From contig NZ_CP121650.1 in NCBI RefSeq assembly GCF_029714405.1, positions 806,001 to 870,000 on the forward strand: a stretch of DNA of 64,000 bases, in the 5' to 3' direction. This stretch comes from Bradyrhizobium sp. CB82 (GTDB taxonomy: Bacteria; Pseudomonadota; Alphaproteobacteria; Rhizobiales; Xanthobacteraceae). This document shows, piece by piece, positions 50,815-60,993 of this stretch (positions within the stretch are counted from its first letter, which is position 1; every line of letters begins with the position of its first letter). The notes beneath the pieces were generated by a model. The model searched no databases and was not told the DNA's origin. It saw only the letters and a list, made by a program, of their open reading frames with translations. The translations under genes were made by a program, and so were the position numbers.

Positions 50815-52521
50815 ATGGCGCAGGATGGACCGGAACGAGCCGACAGGGACGCGCTGATCTCGCGCTTCTCACGCCCCGAGCAGACGTTTCCGACGCTCAC
50901 GCCGGCCGAGATCGAGCGCCTGCGCCAATTCGGCGAGATCAGACATTATAAGAACGGCGAGCTGCTGTTCGAGACCGGCAAGCGCGGCCCGGGCATGTTC
51001 GTGGTGCTCTCCGGCCATGTCGCCATCACCCAGCGCGACGGTCTCGGTCACGTCACGCCGGTGATCGATCAGGGACCCGGCCAGTTCCTCGCCGAGCTCG
51101 GCCAGCTCTCGGGTAGGCCTGCATTGGTCGACGGCCATGCCGATGGCGATATCGAGACGCTCCTGATCCCGCCGGACCGGCTCCGGGCGCTGCTGGTCGC
51201 CGAAGCCGATCTCGGCGAACGCATCATGCGCGCGCTGATCCTCCGCCGGGTCAGCCTGATCCAGGGCGGCGTCGGCGGACCCGTGCTGATCGGCCCGTCG
51301 CATTCGGCCGGCGTGGTTCGCCTCCAGGGCTTTCTCACCCGCAATGGCCAGCCGCATCATCTGCTCGACCCCGATACCGAGCATGACGCAGCCGAACTGA
51401 TCGAACGCTATTCCCCCAAGCCGGAGGACTGGCCGCTCGTCGTCACCGCTGACGGCACCGTGCTGCGCAATCCCGGCGAGAGCGAGCTTGCGCGCGCCAT
51501 CGGCATGATCGGTGGACCGCGCGGCGAGAAGATCTACGATGTCGCGATCGTCGGCTGCGGGCCGGCGGGGCTTGCGACCGCGGTCTATGCGGCCTCCGAA
51601 GGCCTCTCGGTCGCCGTGCTCGATACGCGCGCCTTCGGCGGCCAGGCCGGCGCCAGCGCGCGCATCGAGAATTATCTCGGCTTTCCGACCGGCATTTCCG
51701 GCCAGGCGCTCGCGGGCCGCGCTTTCACGCAGGCGCAGAAGTTCGGCGCCGACATCATGATCCCGATGTCGGTAAAGTCACTGGATTGCTCGCGCCCCAA
51801 TGGCACGTTCTCGCTGGCGCTTGACTGCGGCGACACCTTGCTCTCGCGCGCGGTGGTGGTCGCGAGCGGCGCGCGCTATCGCCGGCCGGGAATCGAGAAT
51901 CTGGAAAAATTCGAGGGCCGCGGCGTTTGGTATTGGGCTTCGCCGGTCGAGGCACGGCTTTGTTCCGGTGAGGAGGTGGCCCTCGTCGGTGCCGGCAATT
52001 CGGCGGGCCAGGCCGCCGTTTTCCTGTCGGGCCACGCGAAGAAGGTGCTGATGATCATCCGCGGCGGCGGCTTAGGGGCCAGCATGTCGCGCTATCTCAT
52101 CGAGCGCATCGAGGCGACGCCGAACATCGAGCTCTTGTTCAACACCGAGATCACAGCGCTCGAGGGCGACGAAGCCTCGCTGCTCCGCCGGATCCGCTGG
52201 AAAAGCAGGCTGTCGACGGATGAGGACGCCGCCGATGTCCGCAACCTCTTCCTGTTCGTCGGCGCTGATCCCGCGACCAACTGGCTCGATGGCTGCGGCG
52301 TGACGCTCGATCGCGGCGGCTTCGTCGTCACCGGCGCGCAGTCCGAGCAGAACCAGGGCCGGCTCGTGGCGCCCCTCGAAACCTCAGTGCCCGGCGTTTA
52401 CGCCGTCGGCGACGTGCGCTCCGGCTCGGTCAAGCGTGTTGGCGGCGCCATCGGCGAGGGCGCGCAGGTCGTGGCTTCCCTGCACGGTTTCCTCGGCGAT
52501 GGCGCGAAACCGGCGCTTTAG
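50815..52521 (+). CDS. cNMP-binding domain fused to thioredoxin-reductase-like flavoprotein
   Basis: 568 residues from the ATG at 50815 (GGGAG upstream). About 20-140 is a cyclic-nucleotide-binding barrel (FGEIRHYKNGELLFETGKRG, GMFVVLSGHVAITQRDG, FLAELGQLSGRPALVDGHA). About 150-235 resembles a glutaredoxin-like linker. From about 240 comes a TrxB-type flavoprotein: FAD motif VAIVGCGPAGLATAVYAASEG, GGQAGASARIENYLGFP, NADPH motif VALVGAGNSAGQAAVFL, and the end motif TSVPGVYAVGDVRSGSVKR. The redox CxxC of thioredoxin reductase is missing (WYWASPVEARLC there), so it probably passes electrons to another acceptor. Confidence 0.88.
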   Translation: MAQDGPERADRDALISRFSRPEQTFPTLTPAEIERLRQFGEIRHYKNGELLFETGKRGPGMFVVLSGHVAITQRDGLGHVTPVIDQGPGQFLAELGQLSGRPALVDGHADGDIETLLIPPDRLRALLVAEADLGERIMRALILRRVSLIQGGVGGPVLIGPSHSAGVVRLQGFLTRNGQPHHLLDPDTEHDAAELIERYSPKPEDWPLVVTADGTVLRNPGESELARAIGMIGGPRGEKIYDVAIVGCGPAGLATAVYAASEGLSVAVLDTRAFGGQAGASARIENYLGFPTGISGQALAGRAFTQAQKFGADIMIPMSVKSLDCSRPNGTFSLALDCGDTLLSRAVVVASGARYRRPGIENLEKFEGRGVWYWASPVEARLCSGEEVALVGAGNSAGQAAVFLSGHAKKVLMIIRGGGLGASMSRYLIERIEATPNIELLFNTEITALEGDEASLLRRIRWKSRLSTDEDAADVRNLFLFVGADPATNWLDGCGVTLDRGGFVVTGAQSEQNQGRLVAPLETSVPGVYAVGDVRSGSVKRVGGAIGEGAQVVASLHGFLGDGAKPAL

Positions 52522-52584
52522 ACAAGTCAAGTTGATGCCAAGGCGAATGTGATTTGCCATCGCGTCGCATCACGCAGACTATCC

Positions 52585-52695
52585 CCAGATCCTGAGGAGC
52601 TTGCGTGAGCAAACGTCTCGAAGGATGAAGGCCGAACTGCGCGAGCAGAGCCTGCATGGTCCGAGATGGCGCTTGTGCGCCTTCTCACCATGAGG
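52585..52695. repeat. Dispersed intergenic repeat related to 2575-2740
   Basis: Words GATCCTGAGGAGC, CGTCTCGAAGGATGAAGGCC and CTCACCATGAGGGTC recur in the other copy with opposite order. Non-coding. Confidence 0.45.
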
Positions 52696-52729
52696 GTCCA
52701 TACACAACAAGGTTCAAGGGAAGACCGAA

Positions 52730-53041
52730 ATGCCTGCTGATATTGTCGTGCTCTACAAGACCCCCACGGATGCTGCGGCCTTCGACAAGTATTACTTCGA
52801 GACGCACGTACCCCTCGCAAAGAAACTTCCCGGACTGAAGAAATACACGGTCAGCAAAGGCGCAGTTGGGACACCTTCCGGTCCTGCGCCCTATCACCTC
52901 ATTGCCACCTTGACCTTCGATAGCCCCGCTGACATCCAGGCGGCCTTCAAGAGCGCGGAAGGAAAAGCCACCGCTGCTGACGTGCCAAAATTCGCAAGCG
53001 GCGGCGTCGAGATGCTGATCCACGAGTTCAAGGAAGTGTGA
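52730..53041 (+). CDS. EthD-family protein
   Basis: 103 residues, a small dimeric alpha/beta barrel. It has VVLYKTPTDAAAFDKYYFETH, VPLAKKLPGLKKYTVSKGAVG and YHLIATLTFDSPADIQAAFKS, typical of EthD, first seen beside an ether-degrading P450. The reaction is unknown. No P450 or ferredoxin is near. The start has GGGAAGACCGAA upstream. Confidence 0.88.
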   Translation: MPADIVVLYKTPTDAAAFDKYYFETHVPLAKKLPGLKKYTVSKGAVGTPSGPAPYHLIATLTFDSPADIQAAFKSAEGKATAADVPKFASGGVEMLIHEFKEV

Positions 53042-53272
53042 GGCCGCACGTCGGCCGGCGCCGCTGATCGATGCTTCTCATTTGATGCAAGACTGCGGGT
53101 CGCGTGCTCAGGTCGCGCGCGGTGACGTGTGACGGCCGAGCAAAATCAAGGCATGCGTTCGTCGTATTGAGCGGCGAACGCATGGCTCAACACCTGCGTG
53201 TGGCAACATCGCATGGTGCGGTCCGATGAGGGTCGTAATACCATCGGCGTCTTCTCAATGCGGAGAGCTGCC

Positions 53273-53782
53273 ATGGTCCTTGGGTTGAGCCTGCCTGCCT
53301 TCACGATGCTCCATGTCATCATCAGCCTGATCGCGATCGTCACCGGTCTCACAGTGATGTTCGGATTGCTCGGCTCGAAGCCGATGCGTGGCCTCACCGC
53401 GATCTTCCTGCTGTTCACGATCCTGACCAGCGTCACCGGCTTCCTGTTTCCATTCAAGGAGCTGCTGCCGTCGCACATGGTCGGCATCCTCTCGCTGGTG
53501 CTGCTCGCGATCGCCTGCATCGCGCTCTACGGCGTGAAGCTCTCCGGCGCCTGGCGCCCGATCTACGTCGTGACGGCGATGACGTCGCTCTATCTCAATG
53601 TCTTCGTGCTGATCATCCAGTCGTTCCTGAAGGTGCCCGCTTTGGCAGCATTGGCGCCGGCTGTGCCACCCGCTCCGCCGTCCGGCCCGGTGTTCGCGGT
53701 GGTGCAGGGCATCGTACTGGTGTTTTTCGTGCTGGTGATCATCGGCGCCTGGCGCCGCTTCAGGCCGATGGCAATCGCCTGA
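53273..53782 (+). CDS. Small four-helix integral membrane protein
   Basis: 169 residues from the ATG at 53273 (GGAGAG upstream). Four hydrophobic segments: [60 protein letters not shown] and [19 protein letters not shown], with a Pro/Ala-rich loop (about 128-143). Resembles small DUF membrane proteins common in rhizobia; role unknown. ATG at 53258 is an alternative. Confidence 0.72.
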   Translation: MVLGLSLPAFTMLHVIISLIAIVTGLTVMFGLLGSKPMRGLTAIFLLFTILTSVTGFLFPFKELLPSHMVGILSLVLLAIACIALYGVKLSGAWRPIYVVTAMTSLYLNVFVLIIQSFLKVPALAALAPAVPPAPPSGPVFAVVQGIVLVFFVLVIIGAWRRFRPMAIA

Positions 53783-53907
53783 GCTTCACTCATTCGTCGT
53801 CTTTCCGGGGTGATGCCGAGCATCACCCCGTAATCCCGCGCAACAACATCCAGATTCGGTACGTCGCGCTTCGCGTGCCCCATAATGAAGAACGAAGGAG
53901 CCTTCCA

Positions 53908-54732
53908 ATGCCCACCATCACCACCAAAGACGGCGTTGAGATCTTCTACAAGGACTGGGGCAACGGCCAGCCGATCGTGTTCAGCCACGGCTGGCCGCTG
54001 TCGTCGGACGACTGGGATGCCCAGATGCTGTTCTTCCTCAACCGCGGCTATCGCGTCATCGCCCATGACCGCCGCGGCCACGGCCGTTCCAGCCAGGTCG
54101 CCGACGGCCACGACATGGATCACTATGCCGACGATCTCGCGGCAGTGACGGCGCATCTCGACCTGAAGAGCGCGATTCATGTCGGTCATTCCACCGGTGG
54201 CGGCGAGGTCGTGCATTACATCGCCCGTCATGGCGAAAGTCGGGTGGCGAAGGCCGCGATCCTCTCCGCGGTGCCGCCCTTGATGGTGCAGACGCCGAGT
54301 AATCCCGGCGGCCTGCCGAAGAAAGTCTTCGACGATCTGCAGGCACAACTCGCGGCCGGTCGCTCGCAATTCTATCGCGATCTCGCGAGCGGCCCGTTCT
54401 ACGGCTTCAATCGTCCGGGCGCGAAATCGTCGGAAGCCGTGATCCAGAACTGGTGGCGCCAAGGCATGATGGGCGGCGCCAAAGCGCATTACGACGGCAT
54501 CGTCGCCTTCTCGCAGACCGACTTCACCGAAGATCTGCAGAAGATCAACGTGCCCGTCCTCGTCATGCACGGCGATGACGACCAGATCGTGCCTTACGCC
54601 GATTCCGCGCCGCTCTCGGCCAAACTTCTGAAGAACGGCACGCTGAAAACCTACAAGGGTTTTCCGCACGGCATGCCGACCACGGAAGCCGAGACGATCA
54701 ACGCCGATCTGCTGGCTTTTTTCAAGGCATGA
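53908..54732 (+). CDS. Alpha/beta hydrolase of the non-heme haloperoxidase group
   Basis: 274 residues from the ATG at 53908 (GGAG upstream). Family pattern: [36 protein letters not shown], nucleophile in [18 protein letters not shown], acid in [13 protein letters not shown], histidine in [14 protein letters not shown]. Such enzymes act as perhydrolases or esterases and show cofactor-free bromoperoxidase activity in vitro; the natural substrate is usually unknown. Cytoplasmic, no signal peptide. Confidence 0.9.
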   Translation: MPTITTKDGVEIFYKDWGNGQPIVFSHGWPLSSDDWDAQMLFFLNRGYRVIAHDRRGHGRSSQVADGHDMDHYADDLAAVTAHLDLKSAIHVGHSTGGGEVVHYIARHGESRVAKAAILSAVPPLMVQTPSNPGGLPKKVFDDLQAQLAAGRSQFYRDLASGPFYGFNRPGAKSSEAVIQNWWRQGMMGGAKAHYDGIVAFSQTDFTEDLQKINVPVLVMHGDDDQIVPYADSAPLSAKLLKNGTLKTYKGFPHGMPTTEAETINADLLAFFKA

Positions 54733-55082
54733 GGCGGGCGGTACATCAACAGGGTCGCTTGGTCGGCGAGCGCTCTTCTCCGCTTGTTGTGGGAGAAGGG
54801 GCACGTATCACTTAACCGTTTCAGGTTGCAAAATCATTGGCTTGCTCGGGTTCCGATGCGGCGTGCTCACAGCAGTATGCCCCTCTGCCAGTGTGAAGCG
54901 CTTCATACCACAACCTCTGGATGCCCCGCTAGAAAGATCAAACGGAGAGGCCACGGCACAATGGTACGAGGCACCCGACAACCCCTGCGAACGCACCGAA
55001 GGCAACTTCAATCTGTTATCGCTCAAATGGTGCACAGTTCGTTTGTCGCTCGGGGCCTCTTGCGGAAAACGGAGGAAGTCAA
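54733..55082. other. 350-base gap before the protease gene, no supported gene
   Basis: It holds a dispersed hairpin (CTTCTCCGCTTGTTGTGGGAGAAG, near 54773-54797). The remainder is less GC-rich than the surroundings, like the protease gene beyond it. A forward frame (54842-55348) overlaps the protease gene and lacks family features. Confidence 0.45.
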
Positions 55083-56231
55083 ATGAGCAAGTACACAAAA
55101 CTGGAAAGCGACCGAGCGCAGTATTCCAGGCCGCTCGGCGCGGACGAAATGTTGGCTCGCGAGACGGAGCGTTTGCGGCGCTTGCTTCCGGCCGAACTTG
55201 GGGCTCTCAAGTCTACCAACAGTTTTTCCCTGATCGGCGATCAACTCTCGGATCGCCAGCCGGAACTGAGCCGACTGAACGTGGCCAATCACTCGGCCTG
55301 GAGCGTGCATACGGGCGGGACCATCGTACGAGGGCTGCTGGGTGCTGACGGCAGCAGGCTCAGCCGAGAGGAGATTGCTGGCGCCGGTCGCGGCGCGTCC
55401 CGGGCGGCGCCCTTTCGTCCGGCTTGGGCGGAAGCTCGGCCGACGCCCCTGCTCTCGGTGGCACCACAGGAACAAAATCTCCGTCGCATAAACGGCAAAC
55501 GTTTGCGGCCTCACGGATATGTATTCGGCGCGGATGATAGGCAGCCGTTCTATCCCTCGGGCTATCCGTGGCAATGCGTCGGAAAGCTGCTGGTATGGTC
55601 GGATCCGAGTTCGCCGTCACCTCAAATGACGGGAACCGGGACACTGGTCGGCCCCAATCTCGTGCTTACGGCCGGGCACATGGCGCCTTGGGGGAGTGAT
55701 CCGTGGATGATGCAGTTCATCCCGGCCTACTACAATGGTGGATCGATCCTCGGCGCAGGGGTCTATTCCTACGTCCAGTCCTATCGTGGCAACAGCGGTG
55801 CCGACAGCAAGGCTTGGGACCATCTCTTATTGAAGCTCTATGATCCGATCGGGAGCTGGATCGGCTGGATGGGCACTCGAACGTACAATGACGATTGGGA
55901 AGACGACAATGTGTGGACGCTGGTGGGATACCCCGGCGCGGTCGCCGGTGCGCAACAGCCGTCCTGGCAAGGTGGGATCAGTTTCCACGACGATGACGAA
56001 GACGGGGATGCCATGGAGCTAGAAACTGACAATGGCGATTCCTCGCCGGGCGACTCAGGGGGGCCGTACTTCGCGCAGTGGGACGATGGCCCCCACATTG
56101 TCGGCGTCGATTCAGGCGGCGAAGAAGAGTACCAGTTTCCCTTCTCCACTCAGCAAAACAATATAGCCGCTGGTGGCAAGGCGGTCGTCGATTTGGTGCT
56201 GTGGGGCCAGGCGAATTGGCCGAGCGGGTAG
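55083..56231 (+). CDS. Trypsin-like (V8/glutamyl-endopeptidase-type) serine protease
   Basis: 382 residues. A catalytic triad is visible: H199 in LVLTAGHMAP, D246 in KAWDHLLLKL and S325 in GDSSPGDSGGPYF. GTGTLVGPNLVLTAGH opens the first barrel. About 160 residues precede it, polar and Arg-rich with no clear signal peptide, so they may be a propeptide or a substrate-targeting part. The family is usually secreted; how this one would leave the cell is unclear. Base use is visibly less GC-rich than in neighbouring genes, which suggests horizontal transfer. Standalone, with long gaps on both sides. Confidence 0.87.
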   Translation: MSKYTKLESDRAQYSRPLGADEMLARETERLRRLLPAELGALKSTNSFSLIGDQLSDRQPELSRLNVANHSAWSVHTGGTIVRGLLGADGSRLSREEIAGAGRGASRAAPFRPAWAEARPTPLLSVAPQEQNLRRINGKRLRPHGYVFGADDRQPFYPSGYPWQCVGKLLVWSDPSSPSPQMTGTGTLVGPNLVLTAGHMAPWGSDPWMMQFIPAYYNGGSILGAGVYSYVQSYRGNSGADSKAWDHLLLKLYDPIGSWIGWMGTRTYNDDWEDDNVWTLVGYPGAVAGAQQPSWQGGISFHDDDEDGDAMELETDNGDSSPGDSGGPYFAQWDDGPHIVGVDSGGEEEYQFPFSTQQNNIAAGGKAVVDLVLWGQANWPSG

Positions 56232-56484
56232 ATTCGTCCGGCGAGGTCGCAAGAGCCGCGCTCAAAACGCCACCTCGCCGCTCGACATGACTGGTGGTCA
56301 GCACAACTCCCCGCCGACGAAAGCGGAGTTACCGTTGACGCACAACGCGCGGGACCAGCGTTTTGCGTTGCTGCCGCCGTCTGGAGGATGGCCTCCGGGC
56401 GCTCGGGCCTGTAGCCTCTACGGAAACAGCCGCGATCTGGCGCGTTAAGGCGCAGTCCCGCGACTCCATGAGAGGTGCAGGCCG

Positions 56485-56919
56485 ATGCCGCCCCAGCTCA
56501 AACTGATTGCGCTCGATGCCGACGACCTCGCGGTCATCTCCACCCATGTGCAGGACGCGCGGGTGCAGACCTCCGACATCATCTGGCGGCAAGGCGAGAA
56601 GCGCTTCGTGGTCGGCATGAACCGGCTGGACTGGGAGCAGACGTTGGACGGCGAGACCGAGCCGCGCCGGCTGGTCTCCGCACTCCGATTCGACCGCGTG
56701 CTTGCCTGCAAATCGCGCAATATCGACCTTGCCACGCCCGAGCGGGTTTTGGACCTGGTCGGCATCGAGTTTCACGGCCAAAGCGCCCCCGGCGGCAGCG
56801 CGCTGCTCCTGTTCGCCCATGGCGGCGCGATCCGGCTCGACGTCGAATGCCTGGAATGCGAGCTGACCGACCTGGGCACTGATGAGCTCGGGACGGGGGC
56901 GGGCGGGGACGAGGGTTGA
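56485..56919 (+). CDS. DUF2948 family protein
   Basis: 144 residues. Family pattern: LKLIALDADDLAVISTHVQD, VQTSDIIWRQGEKRFVVGMN, RRLVSALRFDRVLACKSRNI, IEFHGQSAPGGSALLLFAHG, IRLDVECLECELTDLG. DUF2948 has no known activity but is regularly found just upstream of hisD in the Rhizobiales, as here. Start with GAGAGG upstream. Confidence 0.9.
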   Translation: MPPQLKLIALDADDLAVISTHVQDARVQTSDIIWRQGEKRFVVGMNRLDWEQTLDGETEPRRLVSALRFDRVLACKSRNIDLATPERVLDLVGIEFHGQSAPGGSALLLFAHGGAIRLDVECLECELTDLGTDELGTGAGGDEG

Positions 56920-57002
56920 CGGCGGTGGCCCGCCGCGCCATTGAGCAGGGGAACTGATGACGCCGATCCACCCCCAACGACCAGCCAAAAGACCGCCGCA
57001 AC

Positions 57003-58298
57003 ATGCCCATTCGCCTCGACCGCAGCAGCGCCGATTTCGACCAGCGATTTGCGGCCTTCCTCGCCGCCAAGCGCGAGGTCTCGGCCGACGTCGAGGCTGC
57101 CGCGCGCGCCATCGTCGACGATGTGGCGAGGCGCGGCGACGCCGCGCTGATCGAGGCGACGCGCAAGTTCGACCGGCTAGAGCTCGATGCGGCCTCCTTG
57201 CGTGTCTCGGCCGCCGAGATCGAGGCCGCGGCGAAGGCCTGCGATGCCGCAACGCTGGATGCGCTCAAGCTCGCCCGCGACCGCATCGAGACCTATCACG
57301 CCCGCCAGCTGCCGAAGGACGAGCGCTTCACCGATCCGCTCGGCGTCGAACTCGGCTGGCGTTACAGCGCAATCGAATCGGCCGGCCTCTACGTGCCCGG
57401 CGGCACCGCGGCCTATCCGTCCTCGGTGCTGATGAATGCTGTGCCGGCCAAGGTCGCAGGCGTTGCGCGCCTCGTCATGGTGGTGCCGGCGCCCGACGGC
57501 AAGCTCAATCCGCTGGTGCTGGCCGCCGCCCATATCGGCGGCGTCAGCGAGATCTATCGCGTCGGCGGCGCGCAGGCGGTGGCCGCGCTCGCCTATGGCA
57601 CCGCGACGATCGCGCCGGTGGCAAAAATCGTCGGCCCCGGCAACGCCTATGTCGCCGCCGCAAAACGGCTGGTGTTCGGCAAGGTCGGCATCGACATGAT
57701 CGCCGGTCCCTCCGAGGTGCTGGTCATCGCCGACGATACCGGCAACGCCGACTGGATCGCCGCCGACCTGTTGGCGCAGGCCGAGCACGATGCGAGCGCG
57801 CAGTCGATCCTGATCACCGACTCCGCGCGGCTCGCCGCCGATGTCGAAAAGGCCGTCAATGCGCAATTGAAGACGTTGCCGCGCGCCGCGATCGCCGGCG
57901 CTTCGTGGGCCGATTTCGGCGCCATCATCACGGTGAAGAACCTGAGCGACGCCATCCCGCTTGCGGACGCCATCGCCGCCGAGCATCTCGAGATCATGAC
58001 GACGGACCCGGACGCGCTCGCAGGCCAGATCCGCAATGCCGGCGCTGTGTTCCTCGGCGCGCACACGCCCGAAGCGATCGGCGACTACGTCGGCGGCTCC
58101 AATCACGTGCTGCCGACCGCGCGTTCGGCGCGGTTCTCTTCGGGGCTTTCGGTGCACGACTTCATGAAGCGTACCTCGATTTTGAAATGCGGCCCCGATC
58201 AGCTCCGCGCGCTCGGTCCCGCTGCGATCACGCTCGGCAAGGCGGAAGGGCTGGACGCCCATGCCCGCTCGGTGGGATTGCGCCTCAATCTGTCATGA
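57003..58298 (+). CDS. hisD: Histidinol dehydrogenase
   Basis: 431 residues. It oxidises L-histidinol to histidine in two NAD-dependent steps. Marks are [94 protein letters not shown] and [20 protein letters not shown] (zinc-site region), then [20 protein letters not shown]. The stop overlaps the UPF0262 start by 4 bases (ATGA). Confidence 0.96.
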   Translation: MPIRLDRSSADFDQRFAAFLAAKREVSADVEAAARAIVDDVARRGDAALIEATRKFDRLELDAASLRVSAAEIEAAAKACDAATLDALKLARDRIETYHARQLPKDERFTDPLGVELGWRYSAIESAGLYVPGGTAAYPSSVLMNAVPAKVAGVARLVMVVPAPDGKLNPLVLAAAHIGGVSEIYRVGGAQAVAALAYGTATIAPVAKIVGPGNAYVAAAKRLVFGKVGIDMIAGPSEVLVIADDTGNADWIAADLLAQAEHDASAQSILITDSARLAADVEKAVNAQLKTLPRAAIAGASWADFGAIITVKNLSDAIPLADAIAAEHLEIMTTDPDALAGQIRNAGAVFLGAHTPEAIGDYVGGSNHVLPTARSARFSSGLSVHDFMKRTSILKCGPDQLRALGPAAITLGKAEGLDAHARSVGLRLNLS

Positions 58299-58789
58299 AC
58301 AAGCCCGCGCAGGACGACACGCAGAATCGCATCGTCGGCGTCACGCTCGACGAGGAATCGATCGGCCGCTCGGGGCCGGACATCGAGCATGAGCGCGCGA
58401 TCGCGATCTACGATCTGATCGAGCAGAACCTGTTCGCGCCGGAAGGCGCCGATGGGGAGGGCCCTTTCACGCTGCACATCGGCATCACCGGCAACCGCTT
58501 GATGTTCGACATCCGCCGCGAGGACGGCACGCCGGTCGTGGCGCATCTGTTGTCGCTGACGCCGTTCCGGCGGATCGTGAAGGACTATTTCATGATCTGC
58601 GACAGCTACTATCAGGCGATCCGGACAGCGACGCCGGACAAGATCGAGGCCATCGACATGGGCCGCCGCGGCATCCATGACGAGGGATCGCGCACGCTCC
58701 AGGAACGGCTGAAGGGCAAGGTGCGGGTCGATTTCGAGACCTCGCGCCGGCTGTTCACCCTCATCACCGTCCTGCATTGGAAGGGCTAG
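58295..58789 (+). CDS. UPF0262 family protein
   Basis: 164 residues. [77 protein letters not shown] and [17 protein letters not shown] follow UPF0262, an alphaproteobacterial family of unknown function that always travels with hisD. It overlaps hisD by 4 bases and is probably co-translated. Confidence 0.93.
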   Translation: MNKPAQDDTQNRIVGVTLDEESIGRSGPDIEHERAIAIYDLIEQNLFAPEGADGEGPFTLHIGITGNRLMFDIRREDGTPVVAHLLSLTPFRRIVKDYFMICDSYYQAIRTATPDKIEAIDMGRRGIHDEGSRTLQERLKGKVRVDFETSRRLFTLITVLHWKG

Positions 58790-58861
58790 GGCATGGCCCG
58801 GAAAAGTGTGCAGCGATTTTCCGACAAGGCCATGCCCTCTATCAAAAGAGGCTAAACGCGG

Positions 58862-59329
58862 ATGGCTGCGCCCCCACGCGCACGCGATCCGCAATCGGTG
58901 CTGTTTGCCTGCGCGCTCAACAGTGTGCGCTCGCCGATGGCCGAAAGCCTGTTGCAGCACATGTTTCCGCACGGGCTCTACGTCAAATCCGCCGGCGCCA
59001 GGAAGGGCGAGCTCGATCCCTTCGCGGTTGCCGTGATGGCCGAGCTCGGGCAGGACATTTCCACCCACAAGCCGCAGACCTTCGAGGAACTGGAGGACTG
59101 GGAGGGACTGAATTTCGACCTCATCATCACGCTCTCGCCCGAGGCCCATCACAAGGCGCTGGAGCTGACGCGCACGCTCGCCGCCGATGTCGAATATTGG
59201 CCGACGCACGATCCGACCGGCACCGAAGGCAGCCGCGACCAGAAGCTGGCTGCCTATCGCGAGGTCTGCGACCAGCTCCTCCTGCGCATCCGCAAGCGGT
59301 TCGCGAAGGTCGGTGCGGCGAGTGGGTAA
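58862..59329 (+). CDS. Low-molecular-weight phosphotyrosine phosphatase family protein
   Basis: 155 residues. The P-loop is C17-A-L-N-S-V-R23-S, the CxxNxxRS form found in the family's arsenate-reductase-like branch. MAESLLQHMFPHGLYVKSAG and NFDLIITLSPEAHH follow, and the acid loop YWPTHDPTG supplies the aspartate. It would dephosphorylate a phosphotyrosine or arsenate-like substrate. The ATG at 58862 is 72 bases after UPF0262. Confidence 0.88.
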   Translation: MAAPPRARDPQSVLFACALNSVRSPMAESLLQHMFPHGLYVKSAGARKGELDPFAVAVMAELGQDISTHKPQTFEELEDWEGLNFDLIITLSPEAHHKALELTRTLAADVEYWPTHDPTGTEGSRDQKLAAYREVCDQLLLRIRKRFAKVGAASG

Positions 59330-59645
59330 ACACTCGTGCCCCGGACGCAACGCAGCGCGCTTCTCGCGATGCGCTGCAGAGCCGGGGCCCATCTGACCGC
59401 GAGCGCAAGCCCCTGGGTCCCGGCTCTGCGTCGCGTCATACGGGACGATGCTTCGCATCGCCCGGAATTGCCGCGCCGCGTCCGGGACACGAAGCTATCG
59501 TAACACCCGCGTCACAGACCGCAGGCACACGCATCTGAAGTCTTCTTCGAATCGCTTAAGTCCGGGTTCCCGGGTTGTGAAACCGGCCCCCTTCCGATAG
59601 GTTCCGCGCGCAATTCACCCCCTGCTTCGTCCCCCAAATCACCCG
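59330..59645. repeat. 316-base gap with inverted repeat of dispersed type
   Basis: CAGAGCCGGG (59380-59389) and CCCGGCTCTG (59421-59430) are inverse complements, with GGGCCC and CCTGGG between. GATGCTTCGCATC is a second palindrome (59450-59462). Nothing coding is seen; in particular no infA-like gene. Confidence 0.55.
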
Positions 59646-60275
59646 ATGCTCGGCCGCCCAAAATTCGTTCTTGCCTCCGGTTCGCCACGGCGCCTGGCGC
59701 TGCTCAATCAGGCCGGCATCGAGCCCGATGCCTTGCGGCCGGCCGATGTCGACGAGACGCCGAGGCGGGGCGAGCTGCCACGCGCCTGCGCCAATCGCCT
59801 CGCCCGGGTCAAAGCCGATGCGGCACTCAAATCAGTGCAGCTCGACGACGAGCTGCGCGGCGCCTTCATCCTCTCGGCCGACACGGTGGTGGCTATCGGG
59901 CGCCGCATCCTGCCCAAGGCCAATCTCGTGGATGAGGCTGCACAATGCCTGCGGCTCTTGTCGGGCCGCAACCACCGCGTCTACACCGCGATTTGCCTGG
60001 TCACGCCGCGTGAGGCCTTCCGCCAGCGCCTGGTCGAGACCCGCGTTCGCTTCAAGCGCCTCTCCGAGGACGACATCCAGGCCTATATCGGCTCCGGCGA
60101 ATGGCGCGGCAAAGCCGGCGGCTACGCTGTGCAGGGCATTGCCGGCTCCTTCGTGGTCAAGATGGTCGGCTCCTACTCCAACGTCGTCGGCCTACCGCTC
60201 TACGAAACCACCACGCTCTTGGGCGGCGAAGGCTTCCCCATCCGCTTCGGCTGGCTCAACGCCATCGGCGTCTGA
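59646..60275 (+). CDS. maf: Maf-family nucleoside triphosphate pyrophosphatase
   Basis: 209 residues. [50 protein letters not shown] and [20 protein letters not shown] are typical. Maf proteins hydrolyse nucleotides such as dTTP, UTP or m7GTP to keep the pools clean; the SGSPRR and KAGGYAVQG motifs match the family, but which subfamily is not certain. Next gene is yacG, 273 bases on. Confidence 0.92.
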   Translation: MLGRPKFVLASGSPRRLALLNQAGIEPDALRPADVDETPRRGELPRACANRLARVKADAALKSVQLDDELRGAFILSADTVVAIGRRILPKANLVDEAAQCLRLLSGRNHRVYTAICLVTPREAFRQRLVETRVRFKRLSEDDIQAYIGSGEWRGKAGGYAVQGIAGSFVVKMVGSYSNVVGLPLYETTTLLGGEGFPIRFGWLNAIGV

Positions 60276-60548
60276 GCCCCCTCCCACAAAAATCTCGAAA
60301 ACAACCCCATGCAAAGGAGGGGGCCCGGCCTGACGGCCCCTTTGCGAAGCTCGAATTGAGGTCGAGCCACATCCCCCGGTACGCTCCATCCCCCCTTGCG
60401 GGGAGGCATCGGCGGCCTGCGGCGGCGGTCGCCAAGAGAGCGCCGATGCGGAGCATCGGCTATGGAGGCGTGCCGCGAGGCCCGCTGGCCGCCATCCTAG
60501 AACCACCTGCTGCGGTGCCCTTTACCTCGTATTAGACTGCCCCCCATC

Positions 60549-60731
60549 ATGGACGACCAAGTCAAAAAGCCCGCCGGCCCGCTCAAGTCCTGCCCGATCT
60601 GCGGCAAGCCCCAGTCGCAGGCCACCCGCCCGTTCTGCTCCTCGCGCTGTCGCGACGTCGACCTCAACCGCTGGCTCAAAGGCGCCTACGTCATTCCCGG
60701 CCGCGACGATGAAGTCGATGACGTCGAATAG
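60549..60731 (+). CDS. yacG: DNA gyrase inhibitor YacG, zinc protein
   Basis: 60 residues. The zinc site C15-P-I-C18 with C30-x3-C34 ([31 protein letters not shown]) is that of YacG, a small protein that binds GyrB. The acidic C-terminus is usual. It follows maf as in many alphaproteobacteria. Confidence 0.92.
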   Translation: MDDQVKKPAGPLKSCPICGKPQSQATRPFCSSRCRDVDLNRWLKGAYVIPGRDDEVDDVE

Positions 60732-60917
60732 TTTAGTAATATCAAATGTTTAACTGAAATGAACGGAGCGTCTGGCGGAGCCCTCCCAACCCCGCCCCCA
60801 GCTTGTGCACAGCCGGGCCGCCCCGGCGAAGCCTTCAGGCGAAGCCGGGTGGACAGGCCGCCCCGAGCCCACTATAAACCGCCCGCTCGATGGGCCTTGG
60901 CCCCTCTCTTGGAGCAC

Positions 60918-60993
60918 GCCCAGGTAGCTCAGTTGGTAGAGCATGCGACTGAAAATCGCAGTGTCGGTGGTTCGATTCCGCCCCTGGGCACCA
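60918..60993 (+). tRNA. tRNA-Phe (anticodon GAA)
   Basis: Acceptor GCCCAGG/CCTGGGC, D-arm AGCTCAGTTGGTAGAGCA, anticodon arm TGCGA-CTGAAAA-TCGCA with GAA, T-arm with GGTTCGATTCC, discriminator A and encoded CCA. Complete cloverleaf, 76 bases. Confidence 0.96.

Noticed and set aside
54842..55348. A 168-codon + frame before and into the protease gene
   Set aside because: No family features and it overlaps the protease N-terminus in another frame.
56957..58294. Long open frame upstream of UPF0262
   Set aside because: It is the +1 shadow of hisD; only the part from the ATG at 58295 is real.
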